A stretch of DNA of 31,446 bases, taken from NCBI GenBank assembly GCA_964472505.1, contig CAYYQW010000045.1, positions 1-31,446 on the forward strand, read 5' to 3'. The notes beneath the pieces were generated by a model. It did no database searches, had not been told where the DNA came from, and saw nothing but the letters and a program-made list of their open reading frames with translations. This DNA comes from JAYEIA01 sp964472505. GTDB taxonomy: Bacteria > Bacteroidota > Bacteroidia > Bacteroidales > JAADGE01. This document shows positions 24,124-31,313 of this stretch, one piece after another (position 1 is the stretch's first letter; each line of letters opens with the position of its first letter). The position numbers and the translations under genes were made by a program.

Positions 24124-25140
24124 TTAATCTTGTTCTGTGAATTGAATTTCTCCGGGCATTCCGATTTTAATTTTTCCGTCATTTTCAACGATAATTTCAG
24201 CGGCATACACCAAATTTACACGTTCTTTTTTGGTTTGAATAATTTTTGGTGTGAATTCTGCCTTATCCGAAATCATGCGAACTTTGCCTCGATATTCCCA
24301 ATTTTCATTTTCGTTCTTATCAATATACACTTTTACATTTTTTCCAATTTCAATATCGTCTAATTGATCGCCGCTCACATAAACTTTTAGAATCATTTCG
24401 CTGATATCGGCAATTTTACACAGTGGCTTGCCGGGTGTAGTTATTTCATAATTTTCGGCATATTTTTCGAGCAGACTTCCTTTTATCGGACTTGTAATAA
24501 AACTTTTATCAATTTGTGCTTTCAAATATTCTTTTTGTTTTTCCAATACGGCCAATTCATCAAACACGCTTTGGTTTTTCAGTTTAACCTGCTCAATTTG
24601 CCGATTCAAAATATCCAATTCGGAATTGATATCATCCATCTGCTTTTGAGTTGCAGCGCTGTCTTTCAGAAGCTTTTTCACACGGTTCTTTTCTCTTAAA
24701 AACATTTCTTTTTTCTCTTGCAGTACTTTTACTTGTGCCAAAATATCGGAAAACTTATTTTCCGTGGCCTGCATTTGAGCATCAATCTGTTGCTTTTTTA
24801 TTGCTAAAAGTTCCGTATCAATTTTGCATATAGTATCTCCCGCATTTAGAATATCGCCTTCTTCCGCCCGGAAATCAAAAATTTTACCGGCATTTTCCGA
24901 AGAAACTATGATTTCCTTCGCTCTGAAATTACCGTAGGCATCGGCTTTGTCGCCATTATTATTGCACGAAAACATCGAAAACATTAAAAAACTTAAAACC
25001 GCATATTTCACGGATTTCAAAAGTGTTTTATTATTTTCAAATTCATTAAACAGCTTATGGTAAACGCCATCGGCTTGATCGTGTTGTTTTTGCTTGAAAA
25101 ACATTTCGGCCGGTTCTCTCATTTCATTATAATCGAGCAT
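24124..25140 (-). CDS. HlyD-family periplasmic adaptor, YbhG-like
   Basis: Membrane fusion protein linking the inner-membrane ABC transporter to TolC. A biotinyl-lipoyl-like half (about 72-105, FDFRAEEGDILNAGDTICKI) is followed by a long coiled coil (about 110-205), a second lipoyl half (FITSPIKGSLLEKYA) and a beta-barrel region with VYIDKNE and GMPGEIQF. The ATG at 25140 gives 338 residues, but a lipoprotein-like signal, KYAVLSFLMFSMFSC, begins only at residue 45. A GTG at 25011 or TTG at 25020 would place this signal at the N terminus, giving a 295-299-residue lipoprotein. I keep the ATG frame but regard the later start as quite likely. Confidence 0.85.
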   Translation of the reverse strand: MLDYNEMREPAEMFFKQKQHDQADGVYHKLFNEFENNKTLLKSVKYAVLSFLMFSMFSCNNNGDKADAYGNFRAKEIIVSSENAGKIFDFRAEEGDILNAGDTICKIDTELLAIKKQQIDAQMQATENKFSDILAQVKVLQEKKEMFLREKNRVKKLLKDSAATQKQMDDINSELDILNRQIEQVKLKNQSVFDELAVLEKQKEYLKAQIDKSFITSPIKGSLLEKYAENYEITTPGKPLCKIADISEMILKVYVSGDQLDDIEIGKNVKVYIDKNENENWEYRGKVRMISDKAEFTPKIIQTKKERVNLVYAAEIIVENDGKIKIGMPGEIQFTEQD

Positions 25141-25226
25141 GGGATTGGATTATTTCATTATTAAATTATAAAGACCGGTATTGATTTTTGCAAACTAATA
25201 TCTTCCCGACTGTTTGCCAACGACCG

Positions 25227-25261
25227 TCTGACTTTTGATTTCTGACTTCTGACCTCTGTTT
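25227..25261. repeat. Second heptanucleotide repeat (about 5 units)
   Basis: Units TCTGACT, TTTGATT, TCTGACT, TCTGACC and TCTGTTT lie in tandem in the gap between the tolC-like and HlyD-type genes. The unit differs from that at 23141-23196 but has the same 7-base period and the same kind of position. Confidence 0.65.
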
Positions 25262-25275
25262 ATTATTACGCATCA

Positions 25276-26550
25276 TTAGTTAGAGTTTAAAATTCTGAGA
25301 TAATTGTATTTGGCATTAATGATTTTTAATTCACGAATTTTTTGTTGGATAACTGCCGTATTTTCTTTGGTAAGCGTTTCGGCAAAATCTACGGAAGTTA
25401 TGGTACCGCCGGCCAAACGGGCGGCAGATTTTTCTCTTATGGATTTTCTGATTTGCACTAATTGATTATCAGTTTCCAACAGTTCTTCCAACTTTTTAAT
25501 ATCTGATTTTTGTTCAATCAGCAGGATTTCTATTTGTTTATTAAAGCCTTCTCGTTTGATTTCAATCGACTCTTGGTTTATTTGAGCCATTTGCTTCTCC
25601 CGCTTTATTTTACCCCAATCATACACATTCCATTGCAGATTAATGCCGGCTATGTAATAAGGTCCCCATTCGTCTTCAAACATATTCAGGCCGGGATTTC
25701 CATAAGCTCCTTTTACGAACGCCGATGCTTTGGGCATTCGCTGCGCATTGAGTAAATCCTGCTGCCGGCTGCTGATTTCTTTTTGCAAATCAAACAGCCG
25801 ATGTTCCGGCCTTTGGTTTGTTTTGGAGTTGAGAATACTGTCCGATATTTCGGGAGGCAAAAAACCGGCTTCCAAAACTGCACTGTCGCCGGTAAGTTCT
25901 GCTAATACTCGCCTTGAAGCATCTTTATTATGTTCTGTTTCAATAATTTGTTGTTCAGTCAGAATAATTTCAGCCTGCAAATTTTCACGATTATCCGGCG
26001 TAAGCACACCGTTTTCCACGGCTGAATTTACTACTTTTACTTTTGATTTCAGAAGTGAGAGAGAGGCCTTTAATTGCTTTTCGACTTCATTCATAATTAA
26101 AATTCCGAAATATATTTCCTGAACACTTTGCTCAAGCCTGTAAAGCTCCAAATCGGTTTGGGTGTTTTGTAATTGATGCTGTATTTCTTCCAATTTTTTT
26201 AAATGCTTGGTGGCTCCCCCGTCCCAAATCAGTTGTTTTAGAACCAAAGCAGCTTCATATTTTTCAAGCGGCGGTTCCGGCAATTCAAGCCCGGGAATAG
26301 GAGCATTGATTTCAATTTGAACCGTTTCGGATTGATAACTTGCCGATGCTTCCAAATCCAATTTCGGATAATAATTAGTCTTGAGATTTTTTATTCTCAA
26401 CTCGTTGGTTTCTGCATTTTTAAGTTTTTGTTTTACTGTCGGAAAATTGGCCTTTGTCATTGCAATACAGGAATCCAAGCTAAGCTTTTGTTGGGAGAAT
26501 GCCGCTTCGGCAACAAATAATCCGATTAAAAGAAGTATAATGTTCCGCAT
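25276..26550 (-). CDS. tolC: TolC-family outer-membrane efflux protein
   Basis: Outer-membrane channel of the tripartite pump. A signal peptide (MRNIILLLIGLFVAEAAFS) precedes two repeated halves rich in long coiled-coil helices, typical of TolC-like proteins, with LDSCIAMTKANFPTVKQ at the start of the first half and INLQWNVYDWGKIKREK at the start of the second membrane-strand block. Its 424 residues fit the family. It starts 5 bases after the TetR stop, so it is transcribed with the regulator. Having its own channel in the operon differs from E. coli ybh, which relies on a TolC encoded elsewhere. Confidence 0.9.
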   Translation of the reverse strand: MRNIILLLIGLFVAEAAFSQQKLSLDSCIAMTKANFPTVKQKLKNAETNELRIKNLKTNYYPKLDLEASASYQSETVQIEINAPIPGLELPEPPLEKYEAALVLKQLIWDGGATKHLKKLEEIQHQLQNTQTDLELYRLEQSVQEIYFGILIMNEVEKQLKASLSLLKSKVKVVNSAVENGVLTPDNRENLQAEIILTEQQIIETEHNKDASRRVLAELTGDSAVLEAGFLPPEISDSILNSKTNQRPEHRLFDLQKEISSRQQDLLNAQRMPKASAFVKGAYGNPGLNMFEDEWGPYYIAGINLQWNVYDWGKIKREKQMAQINQESIEIKREGFNKQIEILLIEQKSDIKKLEELLETDNQLVQIRKSIREKSAARLAGGTITSVDFAETLTKENTAVIQQKIRELKIINAKYNYLRILNSN

Positions 26551-26555
26551 AATCT

Positions 26556-27185
26556 TTATTTCTCCGAAATTATTAAATAACTCGTTATCAAGTGAATAAC
26601 ATGCTTTTTACGCTCCTCAAGAAATGTTTGTGCTTCATCATCATTTCCGTTGAAAATCATTTCTCTGAAAATCGGAAGCGCTACAAACGGAAACACCGAC
26701 AAAGCAATAATATCAATCATTAAGTGTCTTGGGTTTACGGGCACAATTCTGCCCTGCTTAATTTCTTCTTTAATTTGAGATTCTATAAGGTCGGTTCGCA
26801 CACCAATTTTTTTCAATTGCTTTACCAACTTATCCGTGCTTTTGCTGTTTAATTCGTTAATTACAAAAACCGGAATAAACGGATTTTTGGCAACGACATC
26901 AATATAGGATGCCACAAATATTTTTATTTTTTCTTGAAAAGATATCTCTTCACTAAAAACTTCAAATATATTCGGCGAAAAATATTTAAATACATATTCA
27001 AAAACGGCATCAAATAGTTTATTTTTACTTCGAAAATAGTAATGCAGCAATGATTTATTGATTTTTGCTTTATCGGCTATTTCCTGCATGCGCGCTCCAT
27101 CTTTTCCTTTTTTCAAAAAAATCGTTTTTGCAGCTTCTAATATTCTCGTTTCGTTATTTGGCTCGGTTGTTACCATGCTGACCAT
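26556..27185 (-). CDS. TetR-family regulator of the efflux operon
   Basis: A 209-residue repressor-type protein. The N-terminal helix-turn-helix is classical: RILEAAKTIFLKKGKDGARM, then QEIADKAKINKSLLHYYFRSKNKLFDAVFE (about 14-63). The C-terminal ligand domain is helical and unassigned. Being first in the operon, it probably represses its own transcription and that of the pump until an effector binds; YbiH/CecR plays this role for E. coli ybh genes. ATG at 27185 gives MVSMVTTEP; the Met at residue 4 (27176) is equally plausible. The promoter and candidate operators are at 27214-27277. Confidence 0.9.
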   Translation of the reverse strand: MVSMVTTEPNNETRILEAAKTIFLKKGKDGARMQEIADKAKINKSLLHYYFRSKNKLFDAVFEYVFKYFSPNIFEVFSEEISFQEKIKIFVASYIDVVAKNPFIPVFVINELNSKSTDKLVKQLKKIGVRTDLIESQIKEEIKQGRIVPVNPRHLMIDIIALSVFPFVALPIFREMIFNGNDDEAQTFLEERKKHVIHLITSYLIISEK

Positions 27186-27216
27186 ATTGTTTAATTATTA
27201 AGTTTAATTTTTTGGT

Positions 27217-27248
27217 CAAATATATAACAAAAGAATTTAATTGTCAAA
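27217..27248 (-). promoter_or_regulatory. Promoter of the efflux operon
   Basis: On the minus strand TTTG (27245-27248), 20 bases, then TATATTTG (27217-27224): both elements match consensus with ideal spacing. The -7 element lies 31 bases before the tetR start. Confidence 0.75.
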
Positions 27249-27277
27249 TTATTTTTTGAAAAAATATTTGAGCAAAT
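27245..27277. promoter_or_regulatory. Palindromes overlapping the -33 element
   Basis: An imperfect palindrome spans 27245-27270 (CAAAT, T-rich, then A-rich, ATTTG; one bulge) and covers the -33 element. A second, perfect one, ATTTGAGCAAAT, lies at 27266-27277. TCAAATAT at 27216 and ATATTTGA at 27264 are inverted copies flanking the promoter. Any of these could be the TetR operator; I cannot choose. Confidence 0.4.
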
Positions 27278-27349
27278 TGCTTTAAATATCCGAAGTCCTG
27301 TTGGATTATTCTCTGCAAACTTTTTTACAAAAATCACCACTTATAGGTA

Positions 27350-27380
27350 TTGTTTTAATGCCAATCTTAGCGTACTTTTG
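27350..27380 (+). promoter_or_regulatory. Promoter of the DUF438 gene
   Basis: TACTTTTG (27373-27380) matches TAnnTTTG. ATTG (27349-27352) lies 20 bases upstream as a one-mismatch -33 element. The start codon follows 26 bases after the -7 element. Confidence 0.6.
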
Positions 27381-27406
27381 TAAAAAATAATTAAAAACAG
27401 CAGATT

Positions 27407-28639
27407 ATGAGCGAACTAATTAACAATTCCGAAATAAGAAAATCAAAGTTGAAAGCATTGATTTTAAAAATACACGACGGTACACCCGAAGCCGAAGTTC
27501 GGCAAGAACTTATGGAAACTTTGGGCGAAATTCCTTATGGCGAAGTGGTGGAAGTAGAGCAGGAACTGATTACCGAAGGACTTCCCGAAACGGAAATCTT
27601 ACAGCTGTGCGATACACACTCTGCTGTCTTGCAAGGCAATGTAGATTTAAGCGCAAGCAAAGAAATTCCCGACGGGCATCCGGCGGATATTATGCTCAAA
27701 GAAAACCGTGAATTGCGTAAAGTCAGCGAAGATGCTTTGGATTTACTAAAAAAAATCGAACGCAAGGACAAAACGACTTTTGAAAAACAAATATTGGAAT
27801 TGCGGCACCTATATAATCAGTTGCAGGATGCCGACAAGCACTATTTAAGAAAAGAATATTTGCTTTTTCCTTATCTTGAAAAGCAAGACATTACCGGCCC
27901 GCCAAAAGTAATGTGGGGAAAGCATGATGAAATACGCGAATTACTGAAAGGAAGCATAGAAATTCTTACCACCAAAAATATCAGTCCCGAAGAACTCATC
28001 GCATCGGCAGAAATTATTTTGGAGCCCGCAGCTCGCGGCGTACACGAAATGACCGGCAAAGAAGAAGAAATTCTGCTGCCCATGTCATTAGACAAACTCA
28101 CAGAACAGGAATGGTATGAAATCGATAAACAATCGCTTGAAATAGGCTTTTGTCTGTATGATCCGCCCGTGCAATGGAAACCCGATTCGGTTATTGACGA
28201 TGAGACCAAAAGCAGCCAAACATCCGACGGGCGAATGCAGCTGCCTTCCGGTAATTTTAGTGCCGAAGAACTGATTAGCATTCTCAACAGCCTGCCCATC
28301 GACATGACTTTTGTGGACAAAAACGACAAAGTAAAATACTTCTCACAAGGCGATGAACGAGTTTTTCAGAGAAACCGTGCCATTCTGAATCGCGATGTAC
28401 GGCATTGCCACCCGCCCGCAAGTGCGCATATTGTTGATAAAATCATTGATGACTTTAAAAGCGGCCGCGAAAGCCGGGCACCTTTTTGGATTAATATGGG
28501 CGGAAAAATGATTCACATTGAATATTTTGCATTGCGAAATGAGCAAGGCGAATACCTCGGTACACTTGAAGTATCACACAATGTAACTCGCTACCGCGAA
28601 TTGGAAGGCGAACAAAGAATTTTATCATACGAAAAATAA
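27407..28639 (+). CDS. DUF438-hemerythrin-PAS protein
   Basis: A 410-residue cytoplasmic protein with three parts. DUF438 is at about 15-90 (KLKALILKIHDGTPEAEV to QLCDTHSAVLQG). A hemerythrin-like four-helix domain follows at about 95-235, with candidate diiron ligands in GHPADIML, HLYNQL, KHYLRKEYLLFPYLEK, KHDEIREL and HEMTGKEEEILLPM. A PAS domain fills about 285-400 (LNSLPIDMTFVDKNDKVKYF to EYLGTLEVSHNVTRYREL), ending close to the C terminus. No kinase or output domain is attached. Family members occur widely in anaerobes and are thought to sense or handle oxygen, nitric oxide or redox state. It is followed after 5 bases by the DUF1858-DUF2249 gene. Confidence 0.9.
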   Translation: MSELINNSEIRKSKLKALILKIHDGTPEAEVRQELMETLGEIPYGEVVEVEQELITEGLPETEILQLCDTHSAVLQGNVDLSASKEIPDGHPADIMLKENRELRKVSEDALDLLKKIERKDKTTFEKQILELRHLYNQLQDADKHYLRKEYLLFPYLEKQDITGPPKVMWGKHDEIRELLKGSIEILTTKNISPEELIASAEIILEPAARGVHEMTGKEEEILLPMSLDKLTEQEWYEIDKQSLEIGFCLYDPPVQWKPDSVIDDETKSSQTSDGRMQLPSGNFSAEELISILNSLPIDMTFVDKNDKVKYFSQGDERVFQRNRAILNRDVRHCHPPASAHIVDKIIDDFKSGRESRAPFWINMGGKMIHIEYFALRNEQGEYLGTLEVSHNVTRYRELEGEQRILSYEK

Positions 28640-28644
28640 AGAAA

Positions 28645-29172
28645 ATGGAACATAAAGAACGATTAATTATAACACCCAAAACAAAGCTCATGAAGCTTTT
28701 GGAAGCTTATCCCGAGCTTGAAGAAGTCCTCATTGATTATCTTCCGGCATTTAAGAAATTACAAAATCCGATATTGCGAAAAACGGTTGCACGCATTGCC
28801 ACTCTGCAGCAAGTGGCCGCTACCGGTGAAGTCAGCACCGACCAACTTATCAATCATCTGAGAAAAGAAGTGGGACAAGACAGCTATATCGAAGAAGAAT
28901 CTGAAAGCTTTAATTTTTCAAAGCCCAAATGGTTTAAGAAAAAACGCATAGCTAAAGAATTGGATGCACGCGAAATGCTGGCTGCAGGCGAACACCCGGT
29001 TAATCAGGTGATGGCGGATTTGCAAAAACTCGAATCAAACAAAATCTATAAACTCACGGTATCTTTTCTGCCGGCACCGCTTATTGATAAAGCCAAAAGC
29101 ATAGGTTTTGAACATTGGGCAGACAAGAAAAACGATGATTTGTACGAAGTATATTTTTATTCCGGCAAATAG
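28645..29172 (+). CDS. DUF1858-DUF2249 protein
   Basis: A 175-residue cytoplasmic protein. The N-terminal half (about 6-78) matches DUF1858: ITPKTKLMKLLEAYPELEEV, then FKKLQNPILRKTVARIATL. The C-terminal half (about 103-172) matches DUF2249: LDAREMLAAGEHPVNQVMAD, then LTVSFLPAPLIDKAKSIGF. No cysteine is present, so this branch cannot bind a metal through thiols as some DUF1858 members might. The pair is regularly found beside DUF438-hemerythrin proteins, and the 5-base gap implies co-translation. Function is unknown; a link to nitrogen-oxide or redox metabolism is inference from neighbours. Confidence 0.85.
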   Translation: MEHKERLIITPKTKLMKLLEAYPELEEVLIDYLPAFKKLQNPILRKTVARIATLQQVAATGEVSTDQLINHLRKEVGQDSYIEEESESFNFSKPKWFKKKRIAKELDAREMLAAGEHPVNQVMADLQKLESNKIYKLTVSFLPAPLIDKAKSIGFEHWADKKNDDLYEVYFYSGK

Positions 29173-29198
29173 CCCTGAAACAAGCAATGGTATATTTT

Positions 29199-29232
29199 AA
29201 GGCGAAAACATGCAGCATCTTGTTTTCGCCTT
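29199..29232 (+). terminator. Terminator of the DUF438 operon
   Basis: AAGGCGAAAACA (29199-29210) and TGTTTTCGCCTT (29221-29232) are perfect 12-base arms around a 10-base loop, running into a TTTTT tract. It begins 27 bases after the stop codon. Confidence 0.9.
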
Positions 29233-29454
29233 TTTAGTTTTGCAGCTCAATTCAAAAACCTCCCGGGCTCGGTTTAGCTGCGCCACAGGGAAGTGCAATA
29301 TCAGGTTTTATTGTGGCGCCCCGAAAGTCATAATACAAATTCTGCGGCAAAAAGCCAAAGAAATAAAAGCAAAACTAATAAATCTATAATCTGACTCCCG
29401 ACATTGCCGGACAAACCGTCTCCCCGTAAAATCACAATCCTAAGAATGAAGAAA

Positions 29455-29546
29455 AGATCTTCCGGCATCCCTTTTTAGGATCCGGAAGCATCTCGGTTAC
29501 TTCTTGGCTGATTAGCCGGACGCTGCCGGGTCAAAGATGCCGGCAG
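29455..29546. ncRNA. Candidate structured RNA, unproven
   Basis: Stem 1 pairs AGAT-CTTCCGG-ATCC (29455-29470) with GGAT-CCGGAAG-ATCT (29478-29493), 15 pairs with two single-base bulges. Stem 2 pairs CTGCCGG (29523-29529) with CCGGCAG (29540-29546). Both are G+C-rich against an AT-rich background. No promoter or terminator clearly frames them, and they match no RNA family I know. Confidence 0.25.
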
Positions 29547-29891
29547 GTCATAGTTTCAGGCTCCGGAATTAGATTTATGATTTTTTGTTGATGCCTTAAA
29601 AAGGATGATCAAATTCACCGATTTGAAAGTCCTTCTTGGCTCCGTTAGTAGGGAAATACCATACAATCTATCCCGCTGAGATAAAGTAAGTATCGGACTC
29701 CTAAAACCCGATGCGGGGCACAGCATCTTTAAGAAAAATCGGCATTATTTGCATACGAACAAGTTTCGGGGAATCTTTCTAAATCGTATAATAATCATTG
29801 AGTTGCTCAATAATAATTTGATGTTAGCTGAAGTATCTGCTGCATTTTTTTTGATTTACCGAAGAATACTTACATTTTATCGATTTTAATT

Positions 29892-29899
29892 TAACTTTG
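29892..29899 (+). promoter_or_regulatory. -7 element before the hemerythrin gene
   Basis: TAACTTTG matches TAnnTTTG exactly and ends 12 bases before the ATG at 29912. If used, the message would have a leader of only a few bases. It also rules against the TTG at 29897 as start codon. No good -33 element is seen. Confidence 0.5.
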
Positions 29900-29911
29900 C
29901 AAATAAAAAAG

Positions 29912-30622
29912 ATGTATAAAGCTCAAAAATCTTATATTACCCCGGACAAAAAAATGTTTGACTTACTCAATGATAATTTCGCATTATTACTTTGTTTGCA
30001 GCATTTTGATATTGATTTTTCAGTGGATGATAAAACGGTCGGAGAAATATGTAGAAACAATAAAATCAGTCTTAACGCTTTTATTGTTATCGCCAATTTG
30101 TATAACGGATTTTTTCCCACCGAAAAAGAAATTGAAAAAATTGATGATATTACATCGGTTTTGTTTTACCTGAAAAACAGTCATTCATTTTATCTTGACG
30201 ACAAATATCCGGTATTAAAATACTATTTGGGTAAAATGAAAAAAGACCACAACAGCAAAGATTTTCAATTAATTGAACAGTTTTTTAATGACTATTTTGA
30301 AGAAGTATTGGAGCACCTAAAATACGAAGACGAGGTAGCATTCCCCTATTTTTACAGCCTTTTGCAAAATAATCAAATAAGCCATGCAAAATCCTTTTCG
30401 GCAGATGAATACAAAAATCATCATACCGATATAGAAACAAAATTGACGGATTTAAAAAATTTGTTTCTTAAACATATTAAAATTAAAAGCCGGTTGAATA
30501 CCAAGCGGAAATTTCTGAATACCCTGTTCGGTCTGGAATTCGACCTAAAAACCCACTCGATTGTAGAAGAGAAAATCCTTATTCCGTTGATTGAAAAAAT
30601 TGAAGCACGGCAAGATGGATAA
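29912..30622 (+). CDS. Hemerythrin-like diiron protein, RIC/YtfE-like
   Basis: A 236-residue protein. The C-terminal part (about 85-232) is a hemerythrin-type four-helix bundle with a complete ligand pattern: His in NSHSFYL, HLKYE (HxxxE), His in YKNHHTDIE, and HSIVE (HxxxE). Glu at both carboxylate positions resembles RIC/YtfE di-iron proteins that repair iron-sulfur centres. The N-terminal part (about 14-70) resembles the ScdA-N region (FDIDFSVDDKTVGEICRNN) but lacks its paired cysteines, having Ser-Val where they would be. The ATG at 29912 is preferred. The stop overlaps the next gene's start by eight bases, indicating coupled translation with a LuxR-type regulator. Role as an oxygen, NO or iron sensor is inference. 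Confidence 0.82.
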   Translation: MYKAQKSYITPDKKMFDLLNDNFALLLCLQHFDIDFSVDDKTVGEICRNNKISLNAFIVIANLYNGFFPTEKEIEKIDDITSVLFYLKNSHSFYLDDKYPVLKYYLGKMKKDHNSKDFQLIEQFFNDYFEEVLEHLKYEDEVAFPYFYSLLQNNQISHAKSFSADEYKNHHTDIETKLTDLKNLFLKHIKIKSRLNTKRKFLNTLFGLEFDLKTHSIVEEKILIPLIEKIEARQDG

Positions 30623-31199
30623 ATTCAGAAGAAATATTGTTGTGCTCGAACCTTCTGCGATTGTATATGAAGGGCTGTACGCTTCGATATCAAAATCGGA
30701 ATACAATTATTCATTTTTCTGTGTTGACAGTTTCACCGAGCTTGAAACATTGATAATCCGGAAAGAAATTTCGGTGGTTTTGATAAATCCGGTAACGATG
30801 CAAAACAGAACAAACGAATTTAAAAAACTAAAAAGCCAATACCCCGAAATCCGCTGGATTGGTATCATTTACGCTTTCCATGATAATGCAATCCTTAAAC
30901 TGTTTGACAGTATATTTAAAATAACAGACGATATTTCGGTAATCATTCGGAAGATTAATAAAATTTCCGGTAACAAAACTTCAACGAATCAAAATGACGA
31001 GCATTTATCCGAGCGCGAAGTCGATGTATTAAGATGTCTGGCAAAAGGTTTATCCAATAAAGAAACAGCCGATACTTTAAACGTGAGTATTCACACCATA
31101 AACTCCCACCGAAAAAACATTATGGATAAAACCGGCATAAGGAGCTTAGCCGGCCTTACCATATATGCTGTTACACAGAATATTATATCCATCGATTGA
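30615..31199 (+). CDS. LuxR/NarL-type regulator with degenerate receiver
   Basis: A 194-residue DNA-binding regulator. The C-terminal helix-turn-helix (about 130-190) is a clear LuxR/NarL type: LSEREVDVLRCLAKGLSNKE, then ADTLNVSIHTINSHRKNIMDKTG. The N-terminal part (about 5-110) has the alternating strand-helix pattern of a receiver, but key residues are lost: the acidic pair is replaced by LE in VVLEPSAIVYEGL, and the phospho-accepting Asp by Asn in VVLINPVTM. It is therefore unlikely to be switched by phosphorylation. ATG at 30615 overlaps the hemerythrin stop; an earlier ATG at 30591 is possible but would lie deep inside that gene. No histidine kinase is nearby. Confidence 0.88.
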   Translation: MDKFRRNIVVLEPSAIVYEGLYASISKSEYNYSFFCVDSFTELETLIIRKEISVVLINPVTMQNRTNEFKKLKSQYPEIRWIGIIYAFHDNAILKLFDSIFKITDDISVIIRKINKISGNKTSTNQNDEHLSEREVDVLRCLAKGLSNKETADTLNVSIHTINSHRKNIMDKTGIRSLAGLTIYAVTQNIISID

Positions 31200-31313
31200 T
31201 TTCCCTATCCCCTTTCTTAGTGATAAATTGCTCAATCTTTCACCGGTTTTAGCGATTGTCAGTTATTCATTTTTCCGCTTGATTTGTATTCTAATATAGA
31301 TAAAGCAGGAAAA

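Larger units (their letters stand above)
29233..29911. other. Non-coding gap with structured segments
   Basis: About 680 bases without a credible open frame on either strand. The stretch is locally more G+C-rich than other gaps. It contains strong stems at 29455-29493 and 29523-29546, and a short partly repeated phrase CTTCTTGGCT (near 29509 and 29634). It could hold a small RNA gene or a decayed gene. I cannot assign either. Confidence 0.5.

Noticed and set aside
20156..27185. Efflux operon as a horizontally acquired island
   Set aside because: No integrase, tRNA site or flanking repeats were seen, and base use looks like that of its neighbours.
27871..28329. A 152-codon minus-strand frame across the DUF438 gene
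   Set aside because: It is antisense to a well-supported domain protein and is Ser-rich without motifs.
29897..29911. TTG at 29897 as start of the hemerythrin gene
   Set aside because: It lies inside the TAACTTTG promoter element and adds only five residues; the ATG at 29912 is better.
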